From Thermoleophilia bacterium (GTDB taxonomy: Bacteria; Actinomycetota; Thermoleophilia; RBG-16-64-13), in the NCBI GenBank assembly GCA_027493445.1, contig JAOSKU010000001.1:3673845-3737844 (forward strand): a stretch of 64,000 bases of DNA, in the 5' to 3' direction. Below are positions 56,343 to 64,000 of this stretch, piece after piece. The translations under genes were made by a program, and so were the position numbers. Each line of letters starts with the position of its first letter. Positions within the stretch are counted from its first letter, which is position 1. The notes below the pieces were generated by a model. The model had not been told where the DNA came from. It worked only from the letters and a program-made list of their open reading frames with translations, and ran no database searches.

Positions 56343-56390
56343 TTGCCTCGACTGTTGTCTTAATCTATCATGTTGCGCATGATGCGCAAC
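56343..56390 (+). promoter_or_regulatory. Promoter with a perfect palindromic operator over the AbiE-like start
   Basis: TTGCCT (56343-56348), 17 bases, then TATCAT (56366-56371) form a promoter. Overlapping its downstream edge is a perfect palindrome GTTGCGCAT-G-ATGCGCAAC (56372-56390, 9 bp arms). The expected transcription start is at about 56378, so the ATGs at 56379 and 56382 would give a leaderless transcript and lie within the operator. An autoregulator bound here would block transcription directly. Confidence 0.75.
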
Positions 56391-57461
56391 AAGCCATTAT
56401 CTGACAACTTCGTCCTTGAGAAGGCCCTGGAGGAACTCACGACTCTCGTTCCGACTCCATGGCTGCTGCGCGAGGTCTCGAAGGCCGGCCTGCGGGCGGA
56501 TGCAGTCGCGGAGATTGTGGCCCCCGACGGTCGAAGCGCAACCCTGGTGATTGAAGTGAAGTCGCGGCTCGATCCCAAAGGCGTGGACGCCGTGCTCGCT
56601 CAGCTGAGGACCTTGCTGCGGGTCATCCCGGGCACGGGCGTGATCGCGGCTCCCTACCTGGGGCAGAGAGCGCGTGAGAAGATCAGGCAAGGTGGCGCGG
56701 GCTACATCGATCTGACCGGCAACCTGCTGATCAGGGTCGACGATCCGGCGGTCTTCATCGAGCGTCAAGGAGCCAGCAAAGACCCGTGGGGCATGGAGCG
56801 TCCCGCGCGCTCGCTCAAAGGTGCCAAGGCCGCGCGCATCGTGCGGGTCCTCGTCGACTTCGTGCCGCCCTTGGGCACGCGCCAGATCGCGGGGCTTGCC
56901 GTGACGGATCCGGGCTATGTCTCGCGCATCCTGGAGATGCTCGGGCGCGAGGACCTGGTGAGACGACCGCCCCGTGGGCAGGTCCAGGAGGTGGCGTGGG
57001 CCGCTCTCCTCCGCAGATGGACGGAGGACTACTCACTCCTGGAGTCCAATCGGCCCTTCTGGTTCCTCGACCCTCGCGGTGTGGACTCGTTCGCGGAGAA
57101 GCTGCGCACCGCTGCGGGCGCAGACACCGCGCCGCGTTACGCCCTCACCGGATCCCTGGCCGCCCGGACGGTTGCTCCGATTGCGCCGGCCCGGATGGGA
57201 ATCTGCTATGTCGACGATGCCGTCCGTCTGGCCGACCAACTCGGACTCACGCCTACCGACGCGGGGGCGAATGTGCTCCTAGTCGAACCCGCGCATTCTG
57301 TGGCCTACGAGCGCACCCGAGAAGTGGACGGGCTGTGCTATGTGGCGTTGAGCCAGGCTGTGGTCGATCTTCTGACCGGCCCGGGGAGGAACCCGACCGA
57401 GGGCGAGGCACTGCTCCAGTGGATGCAGATCAACAGTGAGGACTGGCGTGTACGACCGTGA
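56379..57461 (+). CDS. AbiEi-like antitoxin/regulator of a nucleotidyltransferase TA pair
   Basis: 360 residues from ATG 56379 (ATGs at 56370 and 56382 also in frame). An N-terminal region 'LVIEVKSRLDPKGVDAVLAQLRTLL' has restriction-like fold character (E-x-K), then 'GAGYIDLTGNLLIRVDDP'. A winged-helix region 'PPLGTRQIAGLAVTDPGYVSRILEMLGREDLVRRPP' and a C-terminal part 'YALTGSLAARTVAPIAPARMGICYV' typical of AbiEi-type antitoxins follow. It overlaps the nucleotidyltransferase gene. The palindrome at its start fits autoregulation. The AbiEi assignment rests on architecture and the partner. Confidence 0.75.
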   Translation: MMRNKPLSDNFVLEKALEELTTLVPTPWLLREVSKAGLRADAVAEIVAPDGRSATLVIEVKSRLDPKGVDAVLAQLRTLLRVIPGTGVIAAPYLGQRAREKIRQGGAGYIDLTGNLLIRVDDPAVFIERQGASKDPWGMERPARSLKGAKAARIVRVLVDFVPPLGTRQIAGLAVTDPGYVSRILEMLGREDLVRRPPRGQVQEVAWAALLRRWTEDYSLLESNRPFWFLDPRGVDSFAEKLRTAAGADTAPRYALTGSLAARTVAPIAPARMGICYVDDAVRLADQLGLTPTDAGANVLLVEPAHSVAYERTREVDGLCYVALSQAVVDLLTGPGRNPTEGEALLQWMQINSEDWRVRP

Positions 57462-58308
57462 ATACGTGGCGGCCCGCCGGGCGTTGCTGGATGCGCTCGA
57501 AGCACTGGGCGGGCAACGTCAGGCGCTTGTGCTGGTCGGGGCTCAGGCGATCTACCTCCATACCGGCGCAGGGACCCTGGCCGTAGCCGAGTACACGACC
57601 GATGCCGACATCGCCGTGGATCCGCGCCTCCTCTTGCCGCTGCCGGGCCTCGCTGAGGCCATGGAGCGGGCGGGCTTCTTTCTCGACACGCTCCAAGGAG
57701 CAGTCGGCATCTGGTCATTGAGACAGGTCGTTGCAGGAATCCCTGCGATCGTGACCGTTGACTTGCTCGTTCCCGAGGCACTGGGCGGCGCGGGCAGACG
57801 GGCTGCACGCATGGGCGGCAGTCACGGCAAGAGGACTGCGATGAAGGCACACGGTCTGGAAGCGGCCGTTGTCGACAATGAGCCGACCGTACTCGGGGCG
57901 CTCGATCCAGCGGATGTCCGCTCGTTTGAGATCCGGGTGGCTGGTCCGGCGGCTCTTCTGGTCTCGAAGGTGCACAAAGTTGCCGAACGTGTGGCGGACG
58001 CGGCGAGCGGCGGCCGCGAAGACCGCGTGAAAGACAAGGATGCACTGGACATCCTTCGGCTCCTGAGAGCGGTCGACCCGAAAGCGACAGCCACGCGGCT
58101 GCACGAGCTCACCCAGGACGATCTCGCGGGTAGCGTGACCGAGGAAGCGATTGCCCGGATGCCTGAACTCTTCGGGGGAGTCGCAAGTCCAGGTAGCCTG
58201 GTGGCTGCACGGGCGGCCGCGGGCGCCGAGGATCCTGATGTCATCGCTGCATCATGCGTCGCGTTGGTCAAGGAGTTGCTCATTGCTGTCAAGACACGGG
58301 CACCCTGA
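57448..58308 (+). CDS. AbiEii-like nucleotidyltransferase
   Basis: GTG 57448 (57436 also possible), overlapping the upstream stop; 286 residues. 'ALVLVGAQAIYLHTG' and 'EYTTDADIAVDP' give the nucleotidyltransferase pattern (G-x-x-A...D-x-D), followed by 'VDLLVPEAL' and 'LLVSKVHKVAERV..DRVKDKDALDILRLL' (Lys/Asp motif shared with AbiEii/MenT toxins). Such toxins add nucleotides to tRNA or use NTPs to stall growth. The last ~14 codons and following ~60 bases recur at 40745-40851. Confidence 0.8.
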   Translation: MYDREYVAARRALLDALEALGGQRQALVLVGAQAIYLHTGAGTLAVAEYTTDADIAVDPRLLLPLPGLAEAMERAGFFLDTLQGAVGIWSLRQVVAGIPAIVTVDLLVPEALGGAGRRAARMGGSHGKRTAMKAHGLEAAVVDNEPTVLGALDPADVRSFEIRVAGPAALLVSKVHKVAERVADAASGGREDRVKDKDALDILRLLRAVDPKATATRLHELTQDDLAGSVTEEAIARMPELFGGVASPGSLVAARAAAGAEDPDVIAASCVALVKELLIAVKTRAP

Positions 58309-58371
58309 CAACCGCGGGGAGTTGAGAGGTGGATTCGGATTGCCGAGACCTTCGTCGAGACGCTCGAACGC
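58267..58371 (+). repeat. Scar segment shared with 40745-40851
   Basis: Covers the last codons of the AbiEii-like gene, its stop and the following ~60 bases to 'gagacgctcgaacg'. It is the left edge of a mosaic of fragments that extends to 59207. Confidence 0.75.
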
Positions 58372-58733
58372 ATCGCGGCCGATTCCTCCTCGTGGTACCC
58401 GGTGCCGGGTGGCCACCGGCTCTCTTCGACACCTCTGGCCGGGGCTCTCGCTGTAGGCGGGGTACCGCACCTGCCTTTGGAGGTCACCGAGCTCTGTTTG
58501 CGGACGTCTCTTGACACCGCCGAGAACCGATTCGTGAAGCACTTCGTCGGCCTTGCCGCCGACCTCGTGGATCGCGCGAGCCGGGTCCTGGCGGAGGAGC
58601 AATCCGACTCGGGATTGCTCGCAGATGCCCGGGAGCTCGCGCAGGAGGTGCGCCTCAGGGCCGCCGCGGACTGGCTGAACGGGGTGGGCGAGTTCGAGCG
58701 TTTCCCGGTCCACTCCCAGAGGATGAGGGTTAT
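58358..58733 (+). pseudogene. Fragment of an McrC-like gene
   Basis: Translates as 'LERIAADSSSWYPVPGG', 'VPHLPLEVTELCLRTSLDTAENRFVKHFVGLAADLVDRA' and 'WLNGVGEFERFPVHSQ' (parts), collinear with the central region of the McrC-like protein encoded at 27991-28357. Both ends are missing, including the nuclease motif. Divergence from the intact copy is large enough that this is an older relative, not a fresh duplicate. Confidence 0.85.
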
Positions 58734-59207
58734 CGTGTGCGACGCTGCAGCGCATGTTGGACCTCGGCGCCTCGCGCGGCCTGCAGGTCATTGTCCTCAC
58801 CTGCAACCCGTCCGATTACTCGGCGTTGGGCGCCTGCCAAGTCAGCTTGCCTAAGATGCATCGCAACCCGGAACTTGCGGTTTCACTTGCCGGGCCGGGG
58901 GAGCCCGATCAAACGACTCCTGAACGAGCGTCCCGATGTCGACGCCATCCGCCTTCGCGCTCCTGAAACAGTGAAGCCCCACCGACCGTGCTGCACGGCA
59001 GAGCCGGCAACCAGCGGTTCTGTCATCTGCCTGTTCTACAATGGACGAGACGCCGGAACTCGGACGAGGGGACTCGTGACCGCACAGAAGAAACCACGCC
59101 GCCCAGACGATCCCTGGGATCTGACCGAGTGCCCTCACACAAAGGCGAAGCTGTGCCTGCTGGCCGACTACTTCGGCAGGTGGCTGACCATTTGGAACGC
59201 TCCCAAG
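58734..59207 (+). pseudogene. Fragment: ABC ATPase tail plus tcmP 5' end, duplicate of 35278-35754
   Basis: The order is the same as at 35278-35754: 'LQRMLDLGASRGLQVIVLTCNPSDYSALGA', an intergenic stretch with 'TACAAT', and a GTG start (59076) followed by 'TAQKKPRRPDDPWDLTECPHTKAKLCLLADYF' (parts) up to 'LTIWNAPK'. The TcmP part stops there, where it is joined to the SMC-like gene on the other strand. Here the residue at the TAG site of the other copy is Trp. Confidence 0.85.
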
Positions 59208-60367
59208 TCACCGCGATGATCTGGCGTTCTCGAGATACCTCCGCGAAGAGGCGCGTCAGCCGCCGGAGCAGGGCTTCGTCGAGCGCCGGTTCGACCTCGT
59301 CGAGCACCAGCGGCGAGAACGACACCTCGAGGAACACCGCGAGCGCCAAGCACAAGCCCACCTGAGTCAGCTGACCTCCCGAGAGACCGTCGAGAGGCAC
59401 GGCCGGCCTGCGCGGAAAGTGCACTGCAACATCGAGGCCCGGGAGCTCTGCGCCCGGCTCCGCCTGCACCAACGGGAGGGCGGCGCTTCCTCCGGGCGTG
59501 AGCGTGCGGAACAACGTGTCGAACCGCTCCTCCACCCGGCTATGAAGCTCAAGGAACGCAGGGCTCCTTTCCTGGGCCGCGAAGGATTCCGGGGCCCGAC
59601 CGTGTACGGGCCGCGCGGGCCGGTCGGCGCGACTGTTCTCAAGACCGGTGATGCGTACCTTCACGGCATGCACGGCCTCTTCCAGTGTGACATCTTCTCC
59701 GCGCGGGAAGGCCATCCCCAGTGCGGCCAAAGTGGACCGCAGCAGAGGATCGTCGGCGCGCGGTGCACACGCAAGAAGGAGCCGGGCACCTTCCTGGTCG
59801 AGACGTGCACGTGCGCGTTCTTCATATTCGTCGTGGTTGGCGGCCTGCAGCGACGCGCCGACTGTCTGTGCCAGAAGGCGTGTCCGTTCGCCTGGGTGGA
59901 GCCACAAAAGACGTCCCACCTCGCCCTGGCCTATGACCGTCCGCAGCGGAGCCTCGACACCGCGCCGGCGGAGGACCCTCAGAAACTCGGAGCGCTCGAG
60001 GGGTTTCTCGCCGATGACATAGTTCTCACTCCCGTCCGCGCCGAGGCTCCGCGATATCGCGAGTGGGGAGCCATCGTTCGATCCGGGGTCCACCGCGCCG
60101 AGCGTGGGTACGGCGCCGAGCACGGCTGTGACGCGGCATCCGGCTATCCCGGGGCCCGGCCGCCCGCGGAACGCGAGATCGGCGCCAGCACGGGCCCGCA
60201 GCAGGGCGGTGTTCTGTTCCCCGAAGACCCACCGCACCGCATCCACCAGGTTGCTCTTCCCGGACCCGTTCGGTCCGATGATCACCGCGACACCGGCGGG
60301 GGAACTCCAGCTCCACCCTGCCGGCGAAGCTCTTGAAGTCCTCGAGTACGAGGCGTCTGATCTTCAA
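59208..60367 (-). CDS. SMC-like ATPase without coiled coil (copy B), C-terminus lost
   Basis: TTG 60367 overlaps the stop of copy A (TTGA). 'IRRLVLEDFKSFAGRVELEF' is followed, after one extra base in the G5 run 60298-60302, by Walker A 'IIGPNGSGKSNLVDAVRWVFGE'. SMC head landmarks follow: 'LRTVIGQGEVGRLLWLHPGERTRLLAQTVGAS'. Then, after only ~100 residues where SMC proteins have ~700 residues of coil and hinge, come the signature 'LDGLSGGQLTQVGL' and Walker B 'SPLVLDEVEPALDEALLRRL'. The protein ends at 'RQIIAVT' because the H-loop and last ~45 residues are replaced by the mosaic fragment. It was probably a head-only ATPase pairing with copy A. Confidence 0.8.
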
Positions 60368-61881
60368 CGCACGGCCTCACTCATGAGGGTTTCCGTGCGC
60401 TCGAGCCAGTTTCCGCGCACGTGTCCGAAGACCACCAGGCCTTTCGTGGCCCGCTCGTAGCGGTAGTGCAGCATGGACGCTCCCTCCCCGGAGCGTCCGA
60501 TGCCGAAGCTCACGTCGCCCACATCTCTGGTCCGACGCTGATGGCTCACCAAGAGCACCTGCCGAGTGGCGGCCACCTCACCCAGGAGGGTGTTGAAGCG
60601 ACGCAGGTTGCTCTCGTCCAGCGCCGGTTCGACTTCGTCGAGCACGAGCAACCGCGTGGGCCTCTCCAGGAAGAGAGCCAGTCCGAAAGCGAAGGCCACG
60701 AGGGTGCGCTGACCTCCGGAAAGGGTGTCGATCCGCTCCGGTTCGCAACCGGGAAAGGCGACCTGCACGTCGAGAGCAGGCGGCCCACCGTCCTCGGGCA
60801 GGTCGAGATCCAGCGCCACCCACCCCCCGGGGACCAGTCGTTCGAAGAACCCGGCAAACCGCTCCTGTACCCGGTGGTGTGCCTCCGTCAGCTGCCGGCC
60901 GAAACGCGCTGCCGCAATCCGGCGTGCGGCCTCGTCTCGTTCATACCGGTCCTCGTGGGCGCGCCGTTCGGTTGCGATCGCGGCGACGAGCGCAGCGGGC
61001 TCCAAGTGCGGCGGGTCGGGGGCCGACCCGGAGGACACGTCATCGGGCAGGCCAAGCGCTCGCAGCAGTCGCCCGGTCCCGCCCGGTATCCGGTCGCCGG
61101 CTCCCTACGCAGCCAAGCATGCCCGCACGAGCCGAGCCCGCAGGGCGGCCAAGGGCAGATCGGCCGGCTCAGAGCGGGCGTCATTCGAGGCCGGACGCGT
61201 GGTTGCACCATGGGCCGGGGTCGCGGGCGCGATGCCGGCCGCCCGCGCCAAGATGGCCGCCCGCAGCACCGGGTCGGCAACGAGCACCCGCTCGAGCTCC
61301 CCCTGACGAATGACCGAGAGCTGCGCGTGCCCCAGACCGTGCGGGCTGAGCGCCTGCGCGACCTCCTCCGCCGACGCGGGCTGGCCGTCAAGCAAGAGGG
61401 TTTCCGCCCCGTCCTGATCGAGACGCCGCGTCACCGTGACCAACCCAGAGGGTACGTCGTGGCGTCCCTGGCGCGACGGTTTGCAGCAGCAGCCATCTCC
61501 CGGCTGCGCCTCTCCGCCGGCCGCCGTCTCGTCATCCAGAACGAGGTGGACCACCGCCTCCTCGGCTCCGCCTTCGAACTCCTTCGACTGCTGTAGCGTC
61601 TGCCGCCCACTACGGGTGGTCAGGAACAGCAGATGCTGCTCGCTCTCACTGCGGATCCGACTGTAGCCGTCGCTCGGCGGTTGGAACACGATCTCACGGC
61701 GGTGCGCGACGCGAAGCTCACCCAAATCCGCTCCCAGGCACCAGAGGAGTGCTTCCACCACGCTGCTCTTGCCGGTGCCGTTGTCGCCGACCACCACGCT
61801 GACCCGCGGCGATAAGTCGAGAAGATTCCAATCCTGGAATCCCTTGAATCCGCTGACCACCAGGTACCGCACGTAGGTCAC
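60364..61881 (-). CDS. SMC-like ATPase without coiled coil (copy A), in-frame TAG
   Basis: ATG 61881; 505 codons with one TAG at 61105-61107. N-terminal head: 'YLVVSGFKGFQDWNLLDLSP', Walker A 'VVGDNGTGKSSVVEALLWCLG', 'VTRRLDQDGAETLLLDGQPAS', 'LSVIRQGELERVLVADPVLRAAIL'. After ~110 residues: 'FAGFFERLVPGGWVALDLDL', signature 'DTLSGGQRTLVAFAFGLALF', Walker B 'LLVLDEVEPALDESNLRRF' and H-loop 'VLLVSHQRR'. The linker is far too short for a coiled coil and hinge. The stop lies in the linker, so the two halves could be made separately (second start near 61038) or the gene is broken. It shares the unusual 'DEVEPALDE' with copy B. Confidence 0.8.
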
Positions 61882-62062
61882 AGCGCGCCTCCTACAGAAT
61901 GACGCCGGCGCCGAGCCGAAGGCAGGCCCACTCTTCGCGGCAACCCGGCCGTTGGCCTGGAGGGTTGGCGCGGGATGCGCTGATTCTCCGCAATCATACC
62001 TCTCCTCCCTGCGCGCCCTCGTCGTCCGGGAATTCGTGCATGGTCCGGCGCGAACGCTTCGG

Positions 62063-62776
62063 TCAGGCCGTGACGGTCAGGTACGCGGCTACACCGATGA
62101 GAGCCACGCCGCCGAGCTTCGTGAACATTGGAGTCGCCCGCGAGAGCGGCCGCATGGCCCGCATGCTGCCCGACGCGAGTCCGATCAGCAGGAGAGGCAC
62201 CCCTTTCCCGAGTCCGTAGACGAACAGCAGAAACGCGCCTGCCGCCGGACTCCTGCCCGCAGCGGCCATGGTGGCGATGACGGCGAGCACGGGCGTGGAG
62301 CAGGGAGAGGCTACCAAGCCGAACAGTACGCCCAGCCCAAGTGCGCCCAGGAAGTCGGAGCGCCCCGTGTGGCGCAGCGCTCGACGATTGAGGCGCTCCA
62401 CCGGGAGCTGCACCGCTCCGAGAAAGTGCAGCCCGAGCACCACCAAGATGAACGAGACGACGTAGATGGCCCAACCCGAGATGAGCACCGCTCGGCCGAG
62501 TAGTCCAGCGATTGCGCCGATGCCGGTGAACACCGCTGCCATGCCGAGAACGAAGACTCCCGCGAGCATCAGCCCCTGTATGTATCCGGCCCGCCCGCCC
62601 GCCCCGGCGTTGGCCTGCGCGACCGAGCCGGTGACATAACCGAAGACGGCAGGCATCATCGGGAGGACACAGGGTCCGAAGCCGGCGAGGAGACCGCCTG
62701 CGAAGGCGATGGTCAGCTGCACGGGGCCGAAGGACCCCGCTCCCAACTGCTGGGCGAGGGCGTCCCCGAGGCTCAC
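62063..62776 (-). CDS. ccdA: CcdA-like cytochrome c biogenesis / thiol transport membrane protein
   Basis: ATG 62776; 237 residues with six membrane segments. The two redox cysteines are visible in 'GLLAGFGPCVLPMMPAVFGY' and 'GLVASPCSTPVLAVIATM'. CcdA passes electrons from cytoplasmic thioredoxin to periplasmic thiol proteins. The neighbouring thioredoxin-like protein upstream is the likely receiver. Stop and start of the pair are 35 bases apart on the same strand. Confidence 0.92.
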   Translation of the reverse strand: MSLGDALAQQLGAGSFGPVQLTIAFAGGLLAGFGPCVLPMMPAVFGYVTGSVAQANAGAGGRAGYIQGLMLAGVFVLGMAAVFTGIGAIAGLLGRAVLISGWAIYVVSFILVVLGLHFLGAVQLPVERLNRRALRHTGRSDFLGALGLGVLFGLVASPCSTPVLAVIATMAAAGRSPAAGAFLLFVYGLGKGVPLLLIGLASGSMRAMRPLSRATPMFTKLGGVALIGVAAYLTVTA

Positions 62777-62810
62777 GGCGCGACCCGGCGCTCGAAGTGG
62801 TTGGCGGTGC

Positions 62811-63305
62811 TCATTCGGTCACCATGCTGTCCAGCTGGGCGCGGAGTTCGTCAACACTCATGACGCCCGTGTATGAGGCGATCAGCGCACCTCTTTGGTC
62901 GAAGAAGAAGGAGGTGGGGATGTACTGGAAGTTGAATCCGGTGGCCAGCCGTTGCCCCGAAGCGTCCTCGGTGATGGCGTTCACAAACTCGACCCTGCCT
63001 TGGTAGCTCGGGACAACCTGGTCCACGTAGGCTGAGATCTCGACACAAGGATCGCAGGTGAGGGAGTGGAAGAGGAGGTAGACCGGACGGCCGCTTGCGC
63101 GTGCCTCTTCGAAGGTGGCGATCGCATCCGCTCGGGACTGGCTGGGTGCGTCGCCTCCTCCTCCCAGTCCGGCGTCGGGGCCGAGCACCTTCGAGGCGAT
63201 GATGACGGCGAAGATCACGATCACCCCTACTGTCAGCACCGCCTGGTAGCGACGGCCGGTGAATGCGGGGAGGCGGGAGTCGGGGTCAACCGAGACGCGC
63301 GGCAC
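62811..63305 (-). CDS. Membrane-anchored thioredoxin-fold protein
   Basis: ATG 63305; 164 residues. One hydrophobic N-terminal segment ('YQAVLTVGVIVIFAVIIASKVLG'), then an extracytoplasmic thioredoxin fold with the active site 'SLTCDPCVEI' (CxxC) and 'YIPTSFFFDQRGALIASYTG' (cis-Pro region). It probably receives reducing power from CcdA to keep extracellular thiols or apocytochromes reduced. Confidence 0.88.
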   Translation of the reverse strand: MPRVSVDPDSRLPAFTGRRYQAVLTVGVIVIFAVIIASKVLGPDAGLGGGGDAPSQSRADAIATFEEARASGRPVYLLFHSLTCDPCVEISAYVDQVVPSYQGRVEFVNAITEDASGQRLATGFNFQYIPTSFFFDQRGALIASYTGVMSVDELRAQLDSMVTE

Positions 63306-63419
63306 CTGGTTCTCCTTCGACTGGATGGTCTGCCATGGGAATCTTCACCGCCCAGCCGGCCAGTGCCGCGAAGGTAGGGAGCATCCCGATGCCTGGCGGA
63401 TCGATCTGCACGCTCCCGC
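63306..63419 (-). other. Short gap with a possible small peptide
   Basis: Between the permease stop and the thioredoxin-like gene the minus strand can be read as a ~42-residue peptide from GTG near 63411 ('VQIDPPGIGMLPTFAALAGW'). It has no recognised family and may be non-coding. Confidence 0.3.
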
Positions 63420-64000
63420 CTACACCACCACGTTGAACAGGTAACCCACCATGAGTATGCCTGCGCCCACCACGCCTGCGAAAACGGCGATGAGCCTGGG
63501 GGTGAGCACGCGGCGCAAGATCACCATCTCGGGCAGGGAAAGGGCGATCACGGCCATCATGAAGGCAAGGACGGTGCCCAACGCGGCCCCCTTTTCGAGC
63601 AAGGCCTGCACGATCGGGATGATGCCCGCCGCATTGGAGTACATGGGTACGCCCAGGATCACGGCCAATGGCACCGACCACCAGGCCCCGCGGCCCATGA
63701 AGGAGGCCATGAAGTTCTCAGGCACGTAGCCGTGGATGGCAGCGCCGACAGCGATGCCCGCCAGAACGTAGGGCCAGACCTTCCCGACGATCTCCCGGAC
63801 GGCGTCCAGTCCCATGTGTATGCGGGTCACCCAGTCGGGCCGGTCCTCCAGGGCCTCGCCCACGGCGGTTTGGTAGACCCAAGGCTCCACCCAGCGTTCC
63901 AGCTTGAGGCGGCCCATCACCCACCCGGCCACGACGGCGATGCCCAGGCCAGTGGAAAGGTAGATGGCGGCCACCTTCCATCCGAACAGCCCGTAGAGCA
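63420..64000 (-). CDS. Permease of the UPF0718/YraQ (DUF318) type, 5' end outside the window
   Basis: The frame is open to the edge of the window. About 193 residues are visible, with membrane segments 'AAIYLSTGLGIAVVAGWVMG', 'VWPYVLAGIAVGAAIHGYVP', 'WWSVPLAVILGVPMYSNAAGIIPIVQALLEKG' and 'PEMVILRRVL'. This is the permease family often found with thioredoxin-like small proteins and arsenic or sulfur genes. 'GVPMYSNAAGIIP' is the family hallmark. Substrate not known. Confidence 0.9.
   Translation of the reverse strand, partial: LYGLFGWKVAAIYLSTGLGIAVVAGWVMGRLKLERWVEPWVYQTAVGEALEDRPDWVTRIHMGLDAVREIVGKVWPYVLAGIAVGAAIHGYVPENFMASFMGRGAWWSVPLAVILGVPMYSNAAGIIPIVQALLEKGAALGTVLAFMMAVIALSLPEMVILRRVLTPRLIAVFAGVVGAGILMVGYLFNVVV

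Noticed and set aside
1..64000. CRISPR array, rRNA or tRNA genes
   Set aside because: No regularly spaced repeats were seen and no rRNA or tRNA was recognised by eye; a covariance search could still reveal a tRNA.

Overview
This is a 64 kb piece of a GC-rich bacterial chromosome. High GC, frequent GTG/TTG starts, overlapping ATGA/GTGA junctions and family content (DUF6398, DUF6933, CocE, GntR/FadR, Dpp transporter, CcdA) suggest an actinobacterial or similar high-GC lineage. There is no rRNA, no tRNA I could recognise and no marker gene, so the taxonomy is an inference.

Layout. (1) 1-6.6 kb: MATE exporter and MarR regulator, a DUF6398 protein, an IS630 element bordered by a ~165 bp palindromic repeat (MITE-like), a DUF6933 protein, a nitroreductase, an IS256 remnant, and a FEN-type 5'-3' exonuclease split by another MITE copy. 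(2) 6.65-32.5 kb: a dense defence island. It holds a ~1770-aa SF2 helicase with zinc ribbons, a DUF1998-type C-terminus and a possible nuclease tail; a DrmD/RapA-like SNF2 helicase; HigBA; antitoxin debris; and a 1338-aa Eco57I-type methylase. These are followed by two unknown proteins, a HEPN-GIY-YIG protein broken by an IS1595 element, an McrB-like AAA protein with an unusual insertion, an McrC-like nuclease and a convergent SF2 helicase. (3) 32.7-45.7 kb: accessory genes. Two copies of a TIGR04255 / small or HTH protein / 'QTCD' protein module are present, plus a TcmP/three-Cys pair, a GmrSD-type (DUF262/DUF1524) enzyme, an unknown two-gene unit and a complete IS256 element with an 8 bp target duplication. 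(4) 45.9-55.6 kb: metabolic genes, namely an MBL hydrolase, a FadR-type regulator, a CocE/NonD esterase and a complete Dpp/Opp-type ABC transporter. (5) 56.3-64 kb: an AbiEi/AbiEii-like pair under a palindromic operator, then a 0.9 kb mosaic of gene fragments duplicated from elsewhere in this window. After that come a tandem pair of SMC-like ATPases without coiled coils, CcdA, a thioredoxin-like protein and a permease running off the end.

How the parts relate. The helicase-helicase-methylase trio plus the McrBC-like pair has the parts of a DISARM-like restriction system joined to a modification-dependent nuclease, but no PLD nuclease (DrmC) is visible. The TIGR04255 modules are the best candidate for an undescribed unit. 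The regulator, esterase and ABC transporter look like a take-up-and-hydrolyse unit for a peptide or ester-like substrate.

Caution. Many otherwise good genes carry a single-base frameshift, nearly all at G or C runs. This pattern looks more like homopolymer error in the assembly than biological decay, so genes called 'frameshifted' may be intact in the organism.
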